Source of the DNA: Bacteroidales bacterium | GTDB taxonomy: Bacteria > Bacteroidota > Bacteroidia > Bacteroidales > Muribaculaceae | Assembly (NCBI GenBank): GCA_015061055.1 | Contig: SUXH01000018.1 | Location: 1-55,142 of the forward strand | Length of the DNA: 55,142 nt | Reading direction: 5' to 3' | Shown: piece by piece, positions 15,559-23,272 of the stretch | Numbering within the stretch: position 1 is the first letter of the stretch | Layout: every line of letters starts with the position of its first letter | Position numbers and translations under genes: made by a program | The notes under the pieces: model-generated | Told to the model about the DNA's origin: nothing | Database searches by the model: none | What the model saw: only the letters and a program-made list of their open reading frames with translations

Positions 15559-16545
15559 TCATTTGCGTTTCACTAAGTCGTAACCGAGTTTTTTGAGAAG
15601 TTTGATGGTGTTCATTGCCATATCTCGGTCAAATTTCTTTTCACTATCGGGTAGTTGCGAATAAGGCACCATACAAGGAGTCTGCTTCTTTGCATCATCA
15701 CGCATAGGTCCGTAGGTCCAGCCCTGAGCCTGACGCTCTGCCGCCCACACATCGTGTGCATTTTCGGCGATGGCTTCACGCAAATCGTTCAAATCCTCGC
15801 CAAGTTCCACATCCGACAGGTCTATCGGTTTCGGAATATAAGTTTTCATATTGTTTGAAATTATAGTTACTAAATAGTTCTTTGAATCATTCCAAGCATC
15901 CTCGAATTGCTCAATCGGGTAAGTATCTTCAGCACTTGAAGAATTCGGATCGTATATCGTTATCGACTTCACTTCGGAGTTGAGCGACAAAACGACAACA
16001 GTATGGTCAGGGATTTGTCCAACTACGACATCTTCATTGGTCTCTTCAACCCTATTGCCTAACAATTCACCACCATCGACAGCTACTATCACGTTTGCTT
16101 TTTCATTCAGCGCGTTTGTAATATCATCAATCGTGGCTTTATATTGGCGAGTCACAACAAGACCTTCGCTCTCCAAATGTCGCCCCACATTATGAAGTGC
16201 CGTTCCGGCTTGCTTTTGCCACCCATTCCGAATAGCATTTTGAAGGAGTTGTTCCTCATCGAATTCGATATTAAGTTCTCGTAGGATATATTTCTCACAT
16301 TCTAAACTGCAATAACATTCTTCGTTACAAGTGGCTGCCAAAGCTGTCATCGGAATAAACTCACACTCTTGGGATACCATGCCCAACTCTGCATCAACCG
16401 ATTGAGAAATATGTAACAATTCTCTCAACTCAGCATCTTCAGTGAGAGCACCAAATATCTCTTTGCTCTCCTGTGCAGTCGCATTGCCATCGAGGAATGC
16501 TGCCAACACCTCTGCCGAAATGTTATTTACCGATTTCTTTTTCAT
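15559..16545 (-). CDS. Fusion: anti-sigma-like N-terminus, C39-type papain-like domain, C-terminal RyR domain
   Basis: 328 residues. Residues 1-60 (AEVLAAFLDGNATAQESKEI, LLHISQSVDAEL) resemble the cytoplasmic start of Bacteroidetes anti-sigma factors. Residues about 75-230 look like a C39 peptidase: CYCSLECEKYIL supplies the Cys, PDHTVVVL the His and YDPNS the Asp, with the spacing of C39_2 domains. Residues about 235-328 are a full RyR domain (PKPIDLSDVELG, AHDVWAAER, GWTYGPMRDD, TPCMVPYSQLP, FDRDMAMNTIK). No membrane segment is present. Its start overlaps the end of the sigma factor gene by 23 bases, so the two are made together. A sigma partner that is cleaved or released on ligand binding is my inference; C39-like activity is not proven. 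Confidence 0.75.
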   Translation of the reverse strand: MKKKSVNNISAEVLAAFLDGNATAQESKEIFGALTEDAELRELLHISQSVDAELGMVSQECEFIPMTALAATCNEECYCSLECEKYILRELNIEFDEEQLLQNAIRNGWQKQAGTALHNVGRHLESEGLVVTRQYKATIDDITNALNEKANVIVAVDGGELLGNRVEETNEDVVVGQIPDHTVVVLSLNSEVKSITIYDPNSSSAEDTYPIEQFEDAWNDSKNYLVTIISNNMKTYIPKPIDLSDVELGEDLNDLREAIAENAHDVWAAERQAQGWTYGPMRDDAKKQTPCMVPYSQLPDSEKKFDRDMAMNTIKLLKKLGYDLVKRK

Positions 16546-17095
16546 ATTTCTCTACTTCTTTCAACGCTACCTCTGTCAATGCAGCAATAGCACGCTTTTT
16601 AATGTTATACAAATTATCAACATTGGTTCCGAGTTCCTGAGCTACAATTTTTGGTTCAGCCTCCTGCAAAACCAATCTTCTGATGACATAGACATAGCGT
16701 CTGTTAGGCATTAGAGTGAACAGATGTTCTATATCTATTTTTACTGTCATCTTATTTTCTCCGTCAACAGTTTCGTTGTGAGCAACACTCTCTAAAAGAG
16801 CATCTTTCGACTCATTATCTATCATACTATCACGTTTCGCGATAAAATAACGAATTGCTATAACCTTCATCCACTGATAGATAGAACTGCGCCCCTCAAA
16901 CTGCCTCAAACGATATGCGTCGTTCTCCATAAGATATAGATAGAATTCATTCACGAACTCATCATAATCCACCTCATACGAGAACACATAGCGAATGATG
17001 CTCAAAAAGAGCGGACGGCAGTCCCCAAAGAAGAACCGCTTCGTCACTCGCTCATCCCGAGCAATCAATGCTTCTATTATCTCTTTATCAGTCAT
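16523..17095 (-). CDS. ECF-type RNA polymerase sigma factor
   Basis: 190 residues. Region 2 lies near 40-100 (DEFVNEFYLYLMEND, QFEGRSSIYQWMKVIAIRYF), the core-binding and -10-recognising helices. Region 4 lies near 130-180 (LMPNRRYVYVIRRLVLQEAE, IVAQELGTNVDNLYNIKKRA), a helix-turn-helix for the -35 element. It directs RNA polymerase to specific promoters. The gene overlaps the RCK/RyR membrane gene upstream by 8 bases and the C39/RyR gene downstream by 23 bases, so the three form a coupled unit. Sigma genes paired with a protein starting like an anti-sigma factor are usual. The RyR and peptidase parts of the partner are not. Confidence 0.9.
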   Translation of the reverse strand: MTDKEIIEALIARDERVTKRFFFGDCRPLFLSIIRYVFSYEVDYDEFVNEFYLYLMENDAYRLRQFEGRSSIYQWMKVIAIRYFIAKRDSMIDNESKDALLESVAHNETVDGENKMTVKIDIEHLFTLMPNRRYVYVIRRLVLQEAEPKIVAQELGTNVDNLYNIKKRAIAALTEVALKEVEKYEKEIGK

Positions 17096-19256
17096 TTTTT
17101 TCTGTCATTTTCATTATCCAAGGGATATAGCGCGAGAATTCATAATCCAATTCTTTAATAGTGCTTAGCTGATCAAACGGACGAATGTCATGATGAACAA
17201 AGAGGTCTTTGTTCTTCTTCAGTGTTCCAGCAAACTCCGGATACACGTATTTGTCCTCATCCTTCTTCGGTTTTCTATACCCCATAAGTAACTTCTCCAC
17301 ATTCCAGCGGTTATGCTCCACAATAGCTAACTGCTCTACTTCATAATCAGACAATGTGTCATAGTCACGGCTTTCGTCATCAATACCTATTCCACGCATA
17401 ACCCGAAGAACTCTTTGCTTAGTGCGCATCGTGTACGAATTGTAGAGATTCGACCACTTCAGAGCTACTGACAACTTTTGCCAATATGCATTTGCTTCTT
17501 CCCAAATTTTAGCTTTAGGGATGGCATCAAGAACTATGATACCTTGGAACTTGTATGTTTCATAGTTAGCCGTTTCATACAGATAGTTGATAAGTTTAGC
17601 TCGCTTCAGTGAGTAATCATCAGCGCTGAATGCAATCTCGTTCATACCGAATGGGTATATATGAGCGTAACGGGCATCGCGTTCTTTCGACTTAACCTCC
17701 CCATCCTTGACCACAGAGTAAGTAAACTTTTCGCCTTCTTTCTTTGTATCTTCATTTCTAAGGTTCGTCACAAAGTTGTCGGAACGATTCTGGCGAATAA
17801 ACACAGGTACCTCATTGTCATAGACCTCATCGGGCATATTCATGCCCATCACAAAGTTCTCACGCTGGTCAGCAAGAGCAAGGAAAATGGACAGACATTG
17901 TTTATCATCTTTATGTTCTCTTGCCCATTTACTAATTTCATCCTGAACTGTTTTGGAGAAGATATCACCCTTGATAAATTCAAACTCTACATCCAGGAAA
18001 TCCCTGTCTTTACCAGTAAAGATTACATATTCATCTCTCAGCCCTTGTTTTTCTTTCTTCTCGTCCTTTTCGTTTGTCAGGTCATAGAAGTAATATGGTT
18101 GTACCTCAAAGAAATGACGGTTGCGGGTGATGAATTCGTCCTTCTCTATATCGACTTTCACATCGATAAATGTGATGCGAGTCTTTCTTTTATCCGCGTT
18201 GGGAAAATGTAACACATGAGCAGACTCCATAGCAAAAGCAACGGCAAAGTTGGTGGTACCCACGAATACCAAATGCACATACTTGTCATCGTCAGGTTTG
18301 ATGCCGTTTCCATAAACAAGTGGATAACGATACTTCTTGCCCGGATTATCGAAATCGCGGTAGAAGCATTTGACAAACACCTGTTTGGCCCATCCTGTAT
18401 AGAAGTTGTATGGTAAGAAATCAATTTTAAGATTCTTTATTCCCTTAAAAATCTCAGAAGTCTTGAAAGCCGCGTATGTGTCCAGATCTTTGAATACGCA
18501 GGTAATCCGCGCTGGTTTCCGATCCTTGTCTTTCAGATAGAGACTGATGCTATCCACGCACTCCACGTTGATTGCATCGTGAGCTGCATTGGAGTGATTG
18601 CCTACTACGAACACCTCCTCTGCTGATTCCAAACGAATGTCCTTATAGTACTCTGTAGAAGTCCTATGTCCATAATTAATGATTATGTGCTTCATTCGCT
18701 GCTCGCTAAACGACTTCAACAGTCTCTCCCTGATGCCTATTGTATCTTTGGCCGTGAGTATCAAGACATAAGCATCTTCGTCCTTGTTAAAGATATGTGA
18801 AATAAAGGACGGCACCATATCGTCATACCCCACAATGACATAGTGCCCCGATTTCAAGTAATGCAGATGTCCCTTCCGGTGGTTGTCAACTCGGCGTTCT
18901 ATAGAAGTTGTGATGATACCTATGATGATACCATTGAAAACGAATGCCCCAAATAGGAAAGTTATGCTGCTTGCTATTAACATCCATCCATGAACGGCAT
19001 TATCCTGCCCCGTGTCACCAATATAAAGATTATTCAGAGCATTAGAATCTATCAATAGGTAGATTGGCAAGAGCCATTTGTTCAAGTCTTTTCTCTCACA
19101 GAATTGTTGCCAATCTGTTCCAGACAATGAGAGGAACAGATATGAAAGAACTAATGCAATAATAAGGACAGCACCTAATACAAGAAATTGTTTCCAAAGG
19201 CTCTTCGACAATAGTCTATCGAACCATAGTTTGAATTTATATCGGTTCTTATTCAT
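17088..19256 (-). CDS. Two-TM channel-like protein with tandem RCK-like regions and C-terminal RyR domain
   Basis: 722 residues. TM1 (about 23-46) and TM2 (about 91-117) flank a hydrophobic loop (WLLPIYLLIDSNALNNLY), an arrangement like a two-helix pore module. After TM2 comes a first Rossmann-like region (HYVIVGYDDMVPSFISHIF, about 138-160) and a second (VHLVFVGTTNFAVAFAME, about 335). This order of pore plus two nucleotide-binding-like regions resembles the CASTOR/POLLUX branch of RCK channels. The classical GxGxxG is not kept. The C-terminus (about 640-715) is RyR-like: VEHNRWNVEKLLMGYRKPKK, HHDIRPFDQL. I infer a nucleotide-responsive ion channel or channel-like effector. Start overlaps the stop of the upstream small membrane gene by four bases (ATGA). 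Confidence 0.7.
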   Translation of the reverse strand: MNKNRYKFKLWFDRLLSKSLWKQFLVLGAVLIIALVLSYLFLSLSGTDWQQFCERKDLNKWLLPIYLLIDSNALNNLYIGDTGQDNAVHGWMLIASSITFLFGAFVFNGIIIGIITTSIERRVDNHRKGHLHYLKSGHYVIVGYDDMVPSFISHIFNKDEDAYVLILTAKDTIGIRERLLKSFSEQRMKHIIINYGHRTSTEYYKDIRLESAEEVFVVGNHSNAAHDAINVECVDSISLYLKDKDRKPARITCVFKDLDTYAAFKTSEIFKGIKNLKIDFLPYNFYTGWAKQVFVKCFYRDFDNPGKKYRYPLVYGNGIKPDDDKYVHLVFVGTTNFAVAFAMESAHVLHFPNADKRKTRITFIDVKVDIEKDEFITRNRHFFEVQPYYFYDLTNEKDEKKEKQGLRDEYVIFTGKDRDFLDVEFEFIKGDIFSKTVQDEISKWAREHKDDKQCLSIFLALADQRENFVMGMNMPDEVYDNEVPVFIRQNRSDNFVTNLRNEDTKKEGEKFTYSVVKDGEVKSKERDARYAHIYPFGMNEIAFSADDYSLKRAKLINYLYETANYETYKFQGIIVLDAIPKAKIWEEANAYWQKLSVALKWSNLYNSYTMRTKQRVLRVMRGIGIDDESRDYDTLSDYEVEQLAIVEHNRWNVEKLLMGYRKPKKDEDKYVYPEFAGTLKKNKDLFVHHDIRPFDQLSTIKELDYEFSRYIPWIMKMTEKND

Positions 19257-19723
19257 GAGTTTCTGTTTTTAGATGTTGATTTTGTTCTCAATGCATCGTC
19301 AAGAGCTGAAATGTAATTCACAACTGCTCCATCGCTGTATTTCTTTACAACCTTTTTAGGTTCTTCTTTGCTAAGTTCATAGCAGGTATCGCAGAGAATC
19401 TGTAACTTCTTATCAAGTATGTGGAACTCCCTTTTGCGGTCACTTTCCTCCTCTTCTTTTGTTGCTATATCAGTTCTTTCGTTCTTTTGTGACTCAATTA
19501 CCTTGTCCTTCCAAGACAAAATCATAATCTTTGCAATCCATGCCACAATGATGATTGTTGCACAAACAGCAAAAGTAATTGCAACTGCAATTATTACATC
19601 CTGCCAATTAGTCTCTGCCCCTTTAACCACAGGCTGTAGAATCTCTATCACCTTACTCATTTTGACGGCAATGCTATCGTTTACAACTATTACATCATCA
19701 GGGTTTACAACAACTGTACTCAT
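19253..19723 (-). CDS. Small single-pass membrane protein with charged helical tail
   Basis: 156 residues, no recognised family. One membrane helix near 43-68 (VIIAVAITFAVCATIIIVAW) follows a non-cleaved N-terminal region, then a highly charged helix (TDIATKEEEESDRKREFHIL) likely to form a coiled coil. Two Cys occur in ILCDTCYEL. It ends by overlapping the RCK/RyR channel gene by four bases, so translation is coupled. An accessory subunit of that membrane protein is the simplest guess. Confidence 0.65.
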   Translation of the reverse strand: MSTVVVNPDDVIVVNDSIAVKMSKVIEILQPVVKGAETNWQDVIIAVAITFAVCATIIIVAWIAKIMILSWKDKVIESQKNERTDIATKEEEESDRKREFHILDKKLQILCDTCYELSKEEPKKVVKKYSDGAVVNYISALDDALRTKSTSKNRNS

Positions 19724-19745
19724 AATATTATGTTTTTAAAAATAT

Positions 19746-20236
19746 TTATATCATCTCTAATGTTGAAACAATCTTCTTCAGCATCTCTCTGTTCGACTCT
19801 TCTGTCTTTGATTTATCATAGACCACATAGTCATGATTGATGATGTCATATCCATTGCATGCAACAGCAAGAAACATTTGTCTATTGAATGACCAATAAT
19901 ATATTTGTGAATATCGTCTTTGGAGATTCCCTTAGACAAATTCACGTGATTTAGACCATTGTAACCAATCGTAATAACATGGAATACATTCTTTTGCGGT
20001 AGTGTACCCGCGGTAGAAACGACTACGTCACCAATATCTGCCGGAACCTTTTTCTTTATATCAAGTCTGATAGCGTCGGTACCTTCTTTCTGTCCGATAG
20101 CCATAGAAACGCCACCGCCCATAGTTATATTGCAATCATCACTGCTGACAATTACCTCTGCCAGACTATCGAGGATGTTTCCAAAAACCACCTTGATAAT
20201 CGAATTATTTATACGATATTCTTTTGGTTGTTCCAT
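19746..20236 (-). pseudogene. Macro-domain gene with frameshift and internal deletion
   Basis: From ATG 20236 the frame reads a macro domain: VIVSSDDCNITMGGGVSMAI (ADP-ribose-binding loop), then IGDVVVSTAGTLP and FHVITIGYN, then HSIDKCFLLLHAMDM near residue 125. The frame then turns into non-coding-looking sequence and stops at 19778. Another frame takes over near 19863 as GYDIINHDYVVYDKSKTEES and ends in TLEMI and TAA at 19746-19748. The part of the domain after HAMDM (IAFPxIGxG in relatives) is missing, so the gene is most likely broken. Macro domains bind or remove ADP-ribose; the Asn often found in the first loop is Asp here. Confidence 0.75.
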
Positions 20237-20244
20237 CTTCTATT

Positions 20245-20436
20245 TTAATAAAACTCCAGATTCTTTATTTTTGTATTGGGCCAACGAAGACACCCATACT
20301 TATCATTATCAAACCACTGATTATCAAAATGTAGGTCGTTATACTTTCCTAACACAACATTATTTCCCCACTCCTTGGGTAGTATCAACACTTCGACATG
20401 AGAATCCTTAAACTGACGTCCATATGGTGTAAATAA
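20245..20436 (-). pseudogene. C-terminal fragment of an unrecognised protein
   Basis: An open frame without start codon reads TPYGRQFKDSHVEVLILPKE, then GKYNDLHFDNQWFDND, then KYGCLRWPN, ending EFY and TAA at 20245-20247, eight bases before the macro gene. Its composition (Trp, Asp, Tyr, ordered strands) is that of a real protein end. An in-frame stop lies just upstream at about 20437, so only 63 codons remain. I do not recognise the family. Confidence 0.55.
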
Positions 20437-20443
20437 TTACGTC

Positions 20444-20477
20444 AAAGTATACCAAAAAATAAATTAAAAGTATACCA
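20444..20477. repeat. Tandem operator-like repeats AAAGTATACCA
   Basis: AAAGTATACCA occurs at 20444-20454 and 20467-20477, 23 bases apart. Each contains the palindrome GTATAC. They lie between the minus-strand promoter box and the first island fragment, a usual place for a repressor or sigma-related site. Confidence 0.55.
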
Positions 20478-20490
20478 CTGATGTAAGTTG

Positions 20491-20498
20491 CAAAGTTA
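20491..20498 (-). promoter_or_regulatory. Promoter -7 box (TAACTTTG) reading into the island
   Basis: TAACTTTG on the minus strand fits TAnnTTTG. A transcript would cross the two AAAGTATACCA repeats, the 20245-20436 fragment and the macro remnant before the intact membrane and sigma genes. Confidence 0.45.
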
Positions 20499-20526
20499 TC
20501 AAAAGATTGTTGAACATTATTATTTA

Positions 20527-20685
20527 TTGGTTATTTTTTTATATTGGTTCCCGATAAAATGTGTACTTTTGCCCATGGTTTTTATGTTTGTAGCAAAACA
20601 AAAATAACCAAAAAGGACAGATTCACGCAAATAGAACCAGTCCTAATTTTTTTCAACTCAAAAAAAGTTTTATCGGATACCAATA
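20527..20685. repeat. Interleaved inverted repeats flanking a promoter
   Basis: Pair A: TTGGTTATTTTT (20527-20538) and its exact complement (20600-20611). Pair B: TATTGGTTCCCGATAAAA (20542-20559) against 20668-20685, 16 of 18 positions matching when inverted. Pair B encloses 108 bases. A TACTTTTG box lies just inside both left arms. The layout resembles invertible promoter segments of Bacteroidales, but no recombinase is nearby. Confidence 0.5.
20564..20571 (+). promoter_or_regulatory. Promoter -7 box (TACTTTTG) inside the inverted repeats
   Basis: TACTTTTG fits TAnnTTTG. In the present orientation it reads right, for about 130 bases, into the terminator at 20705-20752, so its product would be a short untranslated RNA of about 180 bases. 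Confidence 0.5.
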
Positions 20686-20704
20686 ATATTTTATACCATC
20701 ATTA

Positions 20705-20752
20705 TATAACAACGAGGGATTTTTCTTGCTTGAAAAACCCCTCGTTGTTATA
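20705..20752. terminator. Strong bidirectional terminator
   Basis: TATAACAACGAGGG (20705-20718) pairs exactly with 20739-20752; the stem continues as TTTTTC with GAAAAA around a TTGCTT loop. It closes the capsule operon, whose last gene stops at 20766, and also any rightward transcript. Confidence 0.85.
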
Positions 20753-20765
20753 AATTCAATTATAA

Positions 20766-21203
20766 TTACCACATCTCACTTCCATCTTCGCCATACTTGC
20801 CATCCTTTGCCTCATAGATAACAGAAGGCTCAAGAACTTCCACCGTATGCCAAACTCCAACAGGAACAACACAGCCATAATTTCCTATAGTTGGATCAAG
20901 TATATATCTGGCAATTTCTCTTAATTCTTTCTTTCCTGAATCAGATTGATTATCTGTTTCTGAAACGTCACTCTCTTCATATAATATCTCAACTAATTTC
21001 CCACATAACAACAATACACTTTCATTGCTATTAGGATGACGATGAATTGGGACTTCAGTTCCAGGCATAAGAGCATTAAGCATTCGCTGACCACCATCTT
21101 TCACAGATGTACGCAAATCATAATTCTGACGCAAACGTGAACTTGATTGAGCTTGCTTTAATAGATTCAAGACCAAATTCTTATCAATTTCAATCATACT
21201 CAT
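20766..21203 (-). CDS. wbuC: WbuC-family cupin metalloprotein
   Basis: 145 residues with the WbuC pattern: an N-terminal helix, then ALMPGTEVPIHRHPNSNESV (cupin metal ligands HxH...E), a beta barrel, and GVWHTVEVLEPSVIYEAKDG near the end. It is frequently the last gene of O-antigen and capsule loci in many phyla; the enzymatic role is not settled. The acidic insert with SDVSETDNQSDSGK is unusual and probably a surface loop. An ATG two codons later is also possible. It lies 134 bases after the aminotransferase and just before the terminator. Confidence 0.85.
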   Translation of the reverse strand: MSMIEIDKNLVLNLLKQAQSSSRLRQNYDLRTSVKDGGQRMLNALMPGTEVPIHRHPNSNESVLLLCGKLVEILYEESDVSETDNQSDSGKKELREIARYILDPTIGNYGCVVPVGVWHTVEVLEPSVIYEAKDGKYGEDGSEMW

Positions 21204-21337
21204 CCCTCTATATAAGCAAAATCCCCTCTATGCAAAGATAGTATCTCCTCTCTTTTGACATTGAACTCACGTAAGTTTAAAATCATAGTTTTTTACCCGA
21301 AACTATACTCCAAAACGTAAGCCACAACGTTTTCATA

Positions 21338-22585
21338 TCACTTAATTATTGCCTCTTTAATCTTATCTACTATATAATGAACATCTTCATCAGTTACATA
21401 AGGTCCACTTGGCAAACACATACCACATTTAAACAATTCTTCACTCACACCATTTAAATATGCTGGATTATTTGCATAAACTGGTTGTTTGTGCATAGGT
21501 TTCCATAAAGGTCGAGCTTCAATACCAGCCTTATCCAAAAAGATGCGCATAGCTTCTACATTCTTATTTGGCTCACAATCAGTATGAAGTGATTTTGATT
21601 CATGAGTTACACCTGCTGCGCCACCCACAGCACCTTGTATCACTTCTTCATATGCAAGTTCTTCTCCCACAACTTTCAAATCTGAATCTATCAATATAGT
21701 ATTCAACCAATAGTTACTATCATACTTCTTTGATGGATTTTCGTGCAAAGTAACACATTCAACGTCAGCCAATAGTTCTCTATACAAATCACATACGTGC
21801 TTATGATGAGCAACGTGATCTGCAGCCACAGTCATCTGCCCACGACCAATACCAGCACAAATGTTAGACATACGATAGTTATATCCAATCTTTTCATGTT
21901 GATAATATGGATAAGATTCACGAGCTTGGGTTGCATAGAACATTATCTCATTCTTTGCCTCCTTATTAGGACAAATTAATGCACCACCACCACTTGTGGT
22001 AATCATCTTATTTCCATTAAAAGATAATACGCCATATTTACCAATGGTTCCACACATCTTTCCGTCATAAAGAGAGCCAAATCCTTCTGCCGCATCTTCA
22101 ACTACAGGAATACCATAGCGATTTGCAATCTCCAATATCTCATCAAGTTTTGCTGGCATACCATACAAATATACCGGTACAATAGCCTTAGGTTTCTTTC
22201 CTGTTTTTTCAATTCTGTCTTTTATTGCTTCTTCAAGAAGTACAGGATCCATGTTCCAGGTTTCGCTCTCTGAATCAATAAATATAGGTGTTGCACCTAG
22301 ATAAGTAATCGGGTGAGACGATGCACAAAATGTAAAACTTTGCACCAAGACCTCATCACCAGGGCCTACACCACAAGCAAGTAGTGCAAGGTGTACTGCA
22401 GCCGTTCCCGCAGACAAAGCAACAACTTCTTTCTCTCCACCATGGAATTGCTTCAAATCTTCTTCAAAACCATTCACATTAGGTCCCAAAGGTACTACCC
22501 AATTAGTATCAAACGCTTCCTTTATATACTTCTCCTCATTCCCGCTCATATGAGCCAAACAAAGATAAATTCTTTCTCTTCCCAT
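21338..22585 (-). CDS. DegT/DnrJ/EryC1-family PLP aminotransferase (amino-sugar biosynthesis)
   Basis: 415 residues. PLP-enzyme landmarks are AGTAAVHLALLACGVGPGDE (cofactor loop), VPVYLYGMPAKLDEI, VEDAAEGFGSLYDG (Asp to the pyridine ring) and SFNGNKMITTSGGGAL (Schiff-base Lys in NK). This PglE/WcfR-type enzyme moves an amino group from glutamate to a 4-keto sugar nucleotide. The CapD-like dehydratase at 32996 would supply that 4-keto sugar and the sugar transferase at 22607 would use the product, as in AATGal or bacillosamine pathways. Which isomer is formed cannot be read from sequence. Confidence 0.9.
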   Translation of the reverse strand: MGRERIYLCLAHMSGNEEKYIKEAFDTNWVVPLGPNVNGFEEDLKQFHGGEKEVVALSAGTAAVHLALLACGVGPGDEVLVQSFTFCASSHPITYLGATPIFIDSESETWNMDPVLLEEAIKDRIEKTGKKPKAIVPVYLYGMPAKLDEILEIANRYGIPVVEDAAEGFGSLYDGKMCGTIGKYGVLSFNGNKMITTSGGGALICPNKEAKNEIMFYATQARESYPYYQHEKIGYNYRMSNICAGIGRGQMTVAADHVAHHKHVCDLYRELLADVECVTLHENPSKKYDSNYWLNTILIDSDLKVVGEELAYEEVIQGAVGGAAGVTHESKSLHTDCEPNKNVEAMRIFLDKAGIEARPLWKPMHKQPVYANNPAYLNGVSEELFKCGMCLPSGPYVTDEDVHYIVDKIKEAIIK

Positions 22586-22606
22586 AATATATCTTAATTA
22601 TTATTT

Positions 22607-23254
22607 TTACACGTATTCTCCTGCAAACTTCACTTTAAAACCTAGTACTGTTGCAAATATCATCTCTATGTCTTTAATAAAAGAGTAATTTCTATAATAA
22701 TAACAATTTAGTCTCACTTTATCAGGATATATAATGGTATCATTATACTCTGTTGCAATTTCTTGCATAGGACGAGAGTCTCCCTCTGCTTGTTTTTTTG
22801 CTACATAATCAGAAATCATTTCATCTTCTAAACGATATTTAAGAGTAGCTGGTCCTGTTATACCTGGTCGAAGTTTCAATACATCTCGATCATCTCCAAC
22901 AAGCTTATCAGCATATCCAGGGACATCTGGACGTGGACCAACAAAACTCATATTACCAATCAATACATCCCACAATCCTGGTAACTCATCAAGCTTATAA
23001 TGGCGTAAAGTCGCACCAAATGGAGTAATTCGGCTATCGCCTGCTACTGATACTGTTGAACCATTGTGATTAACAGTCATAGTACGGAATTTATGGCAAT
23101 TAAATAGCTTGCCTCCTTTTCCCACACGCTTTTGAACAAAAAAAGCTGGACCTCCAGGCATCTTTATTTTAACCATTATAGCAACCACTAATAGAATCGG
23201 CCACAAAAACACCAGTCCTACCAAAGCTACCAATCTATCAAAAATCCATTTCAT
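22607..23254 (-). CDS. Initiating sugar-phosphate transferase (PglC/WcfS-type, bacterial sugar transferase)
   Basis: 215 residues, the short monotopic form. One N-terminal hydrophobic segment (ALVGLVFLWPILLVVAIMVK), then FVQKRVGKGGKLFNCHKFRT, DELPGLWDVLIGNMSFVGPR (catalytic DE-rich region) and LRPGITGPATLKYR. It moves a sugar phosphate from its UDP donor to undecaprenyl phosphate at the inner membrane and so starts each repeat unit. The neighbouring aminotransferase suggests that an amino-deoxysugar is the first residue. The gene is 22 bases from the aminotransferase gene. Confidence 0.92.
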   Translation of the reverse strand: MKWIFDRLVALVGLVFLWPILLVVAIMVKIKMPGGPAFFVQKRVGKGGKLFNCHKFRTMTVNHNGSTVSVAGDSRITPFGATLRHYKLDELPGLWDVLIGNMSFVGPRPDVPGYADKLVGDDRDVLKLRPGITGPATLKYRLEDEMISDYVAKKQAEGDSRPMQEIATEYNDTIIYPDKVRLNCYYYRNYSFIKDIEMIFATVLGFKVKFAGEYV

Positions 23255-23272
23255 TTTATTAAAGATATTACG

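Larger units (their letters stand above)
20437..20765. other. Regulatory gap between the island and the capsule locus
   Basis: No protein-coding gene. It contains tandem 11-base repeats (20444-20477), a minus-strand promoter box (20491-20498), two interleaved inverted-repeat pairs around a plus-strand promoter box (20527-20685) and a strong terminator (20705-20752). A ten-codon ORF from 20577 (start ATGGTTTTTATG) is probably chance. Confidence 0.6.

Noticed and set aside
5008-20236. Island as Thoeris or CBASS
   Set aside because: No ThsA-type SIR2/SLOG protein and no CD-NTase or Cap effector of known type is present; TIR proteins alone do not make a Thoeris locus.
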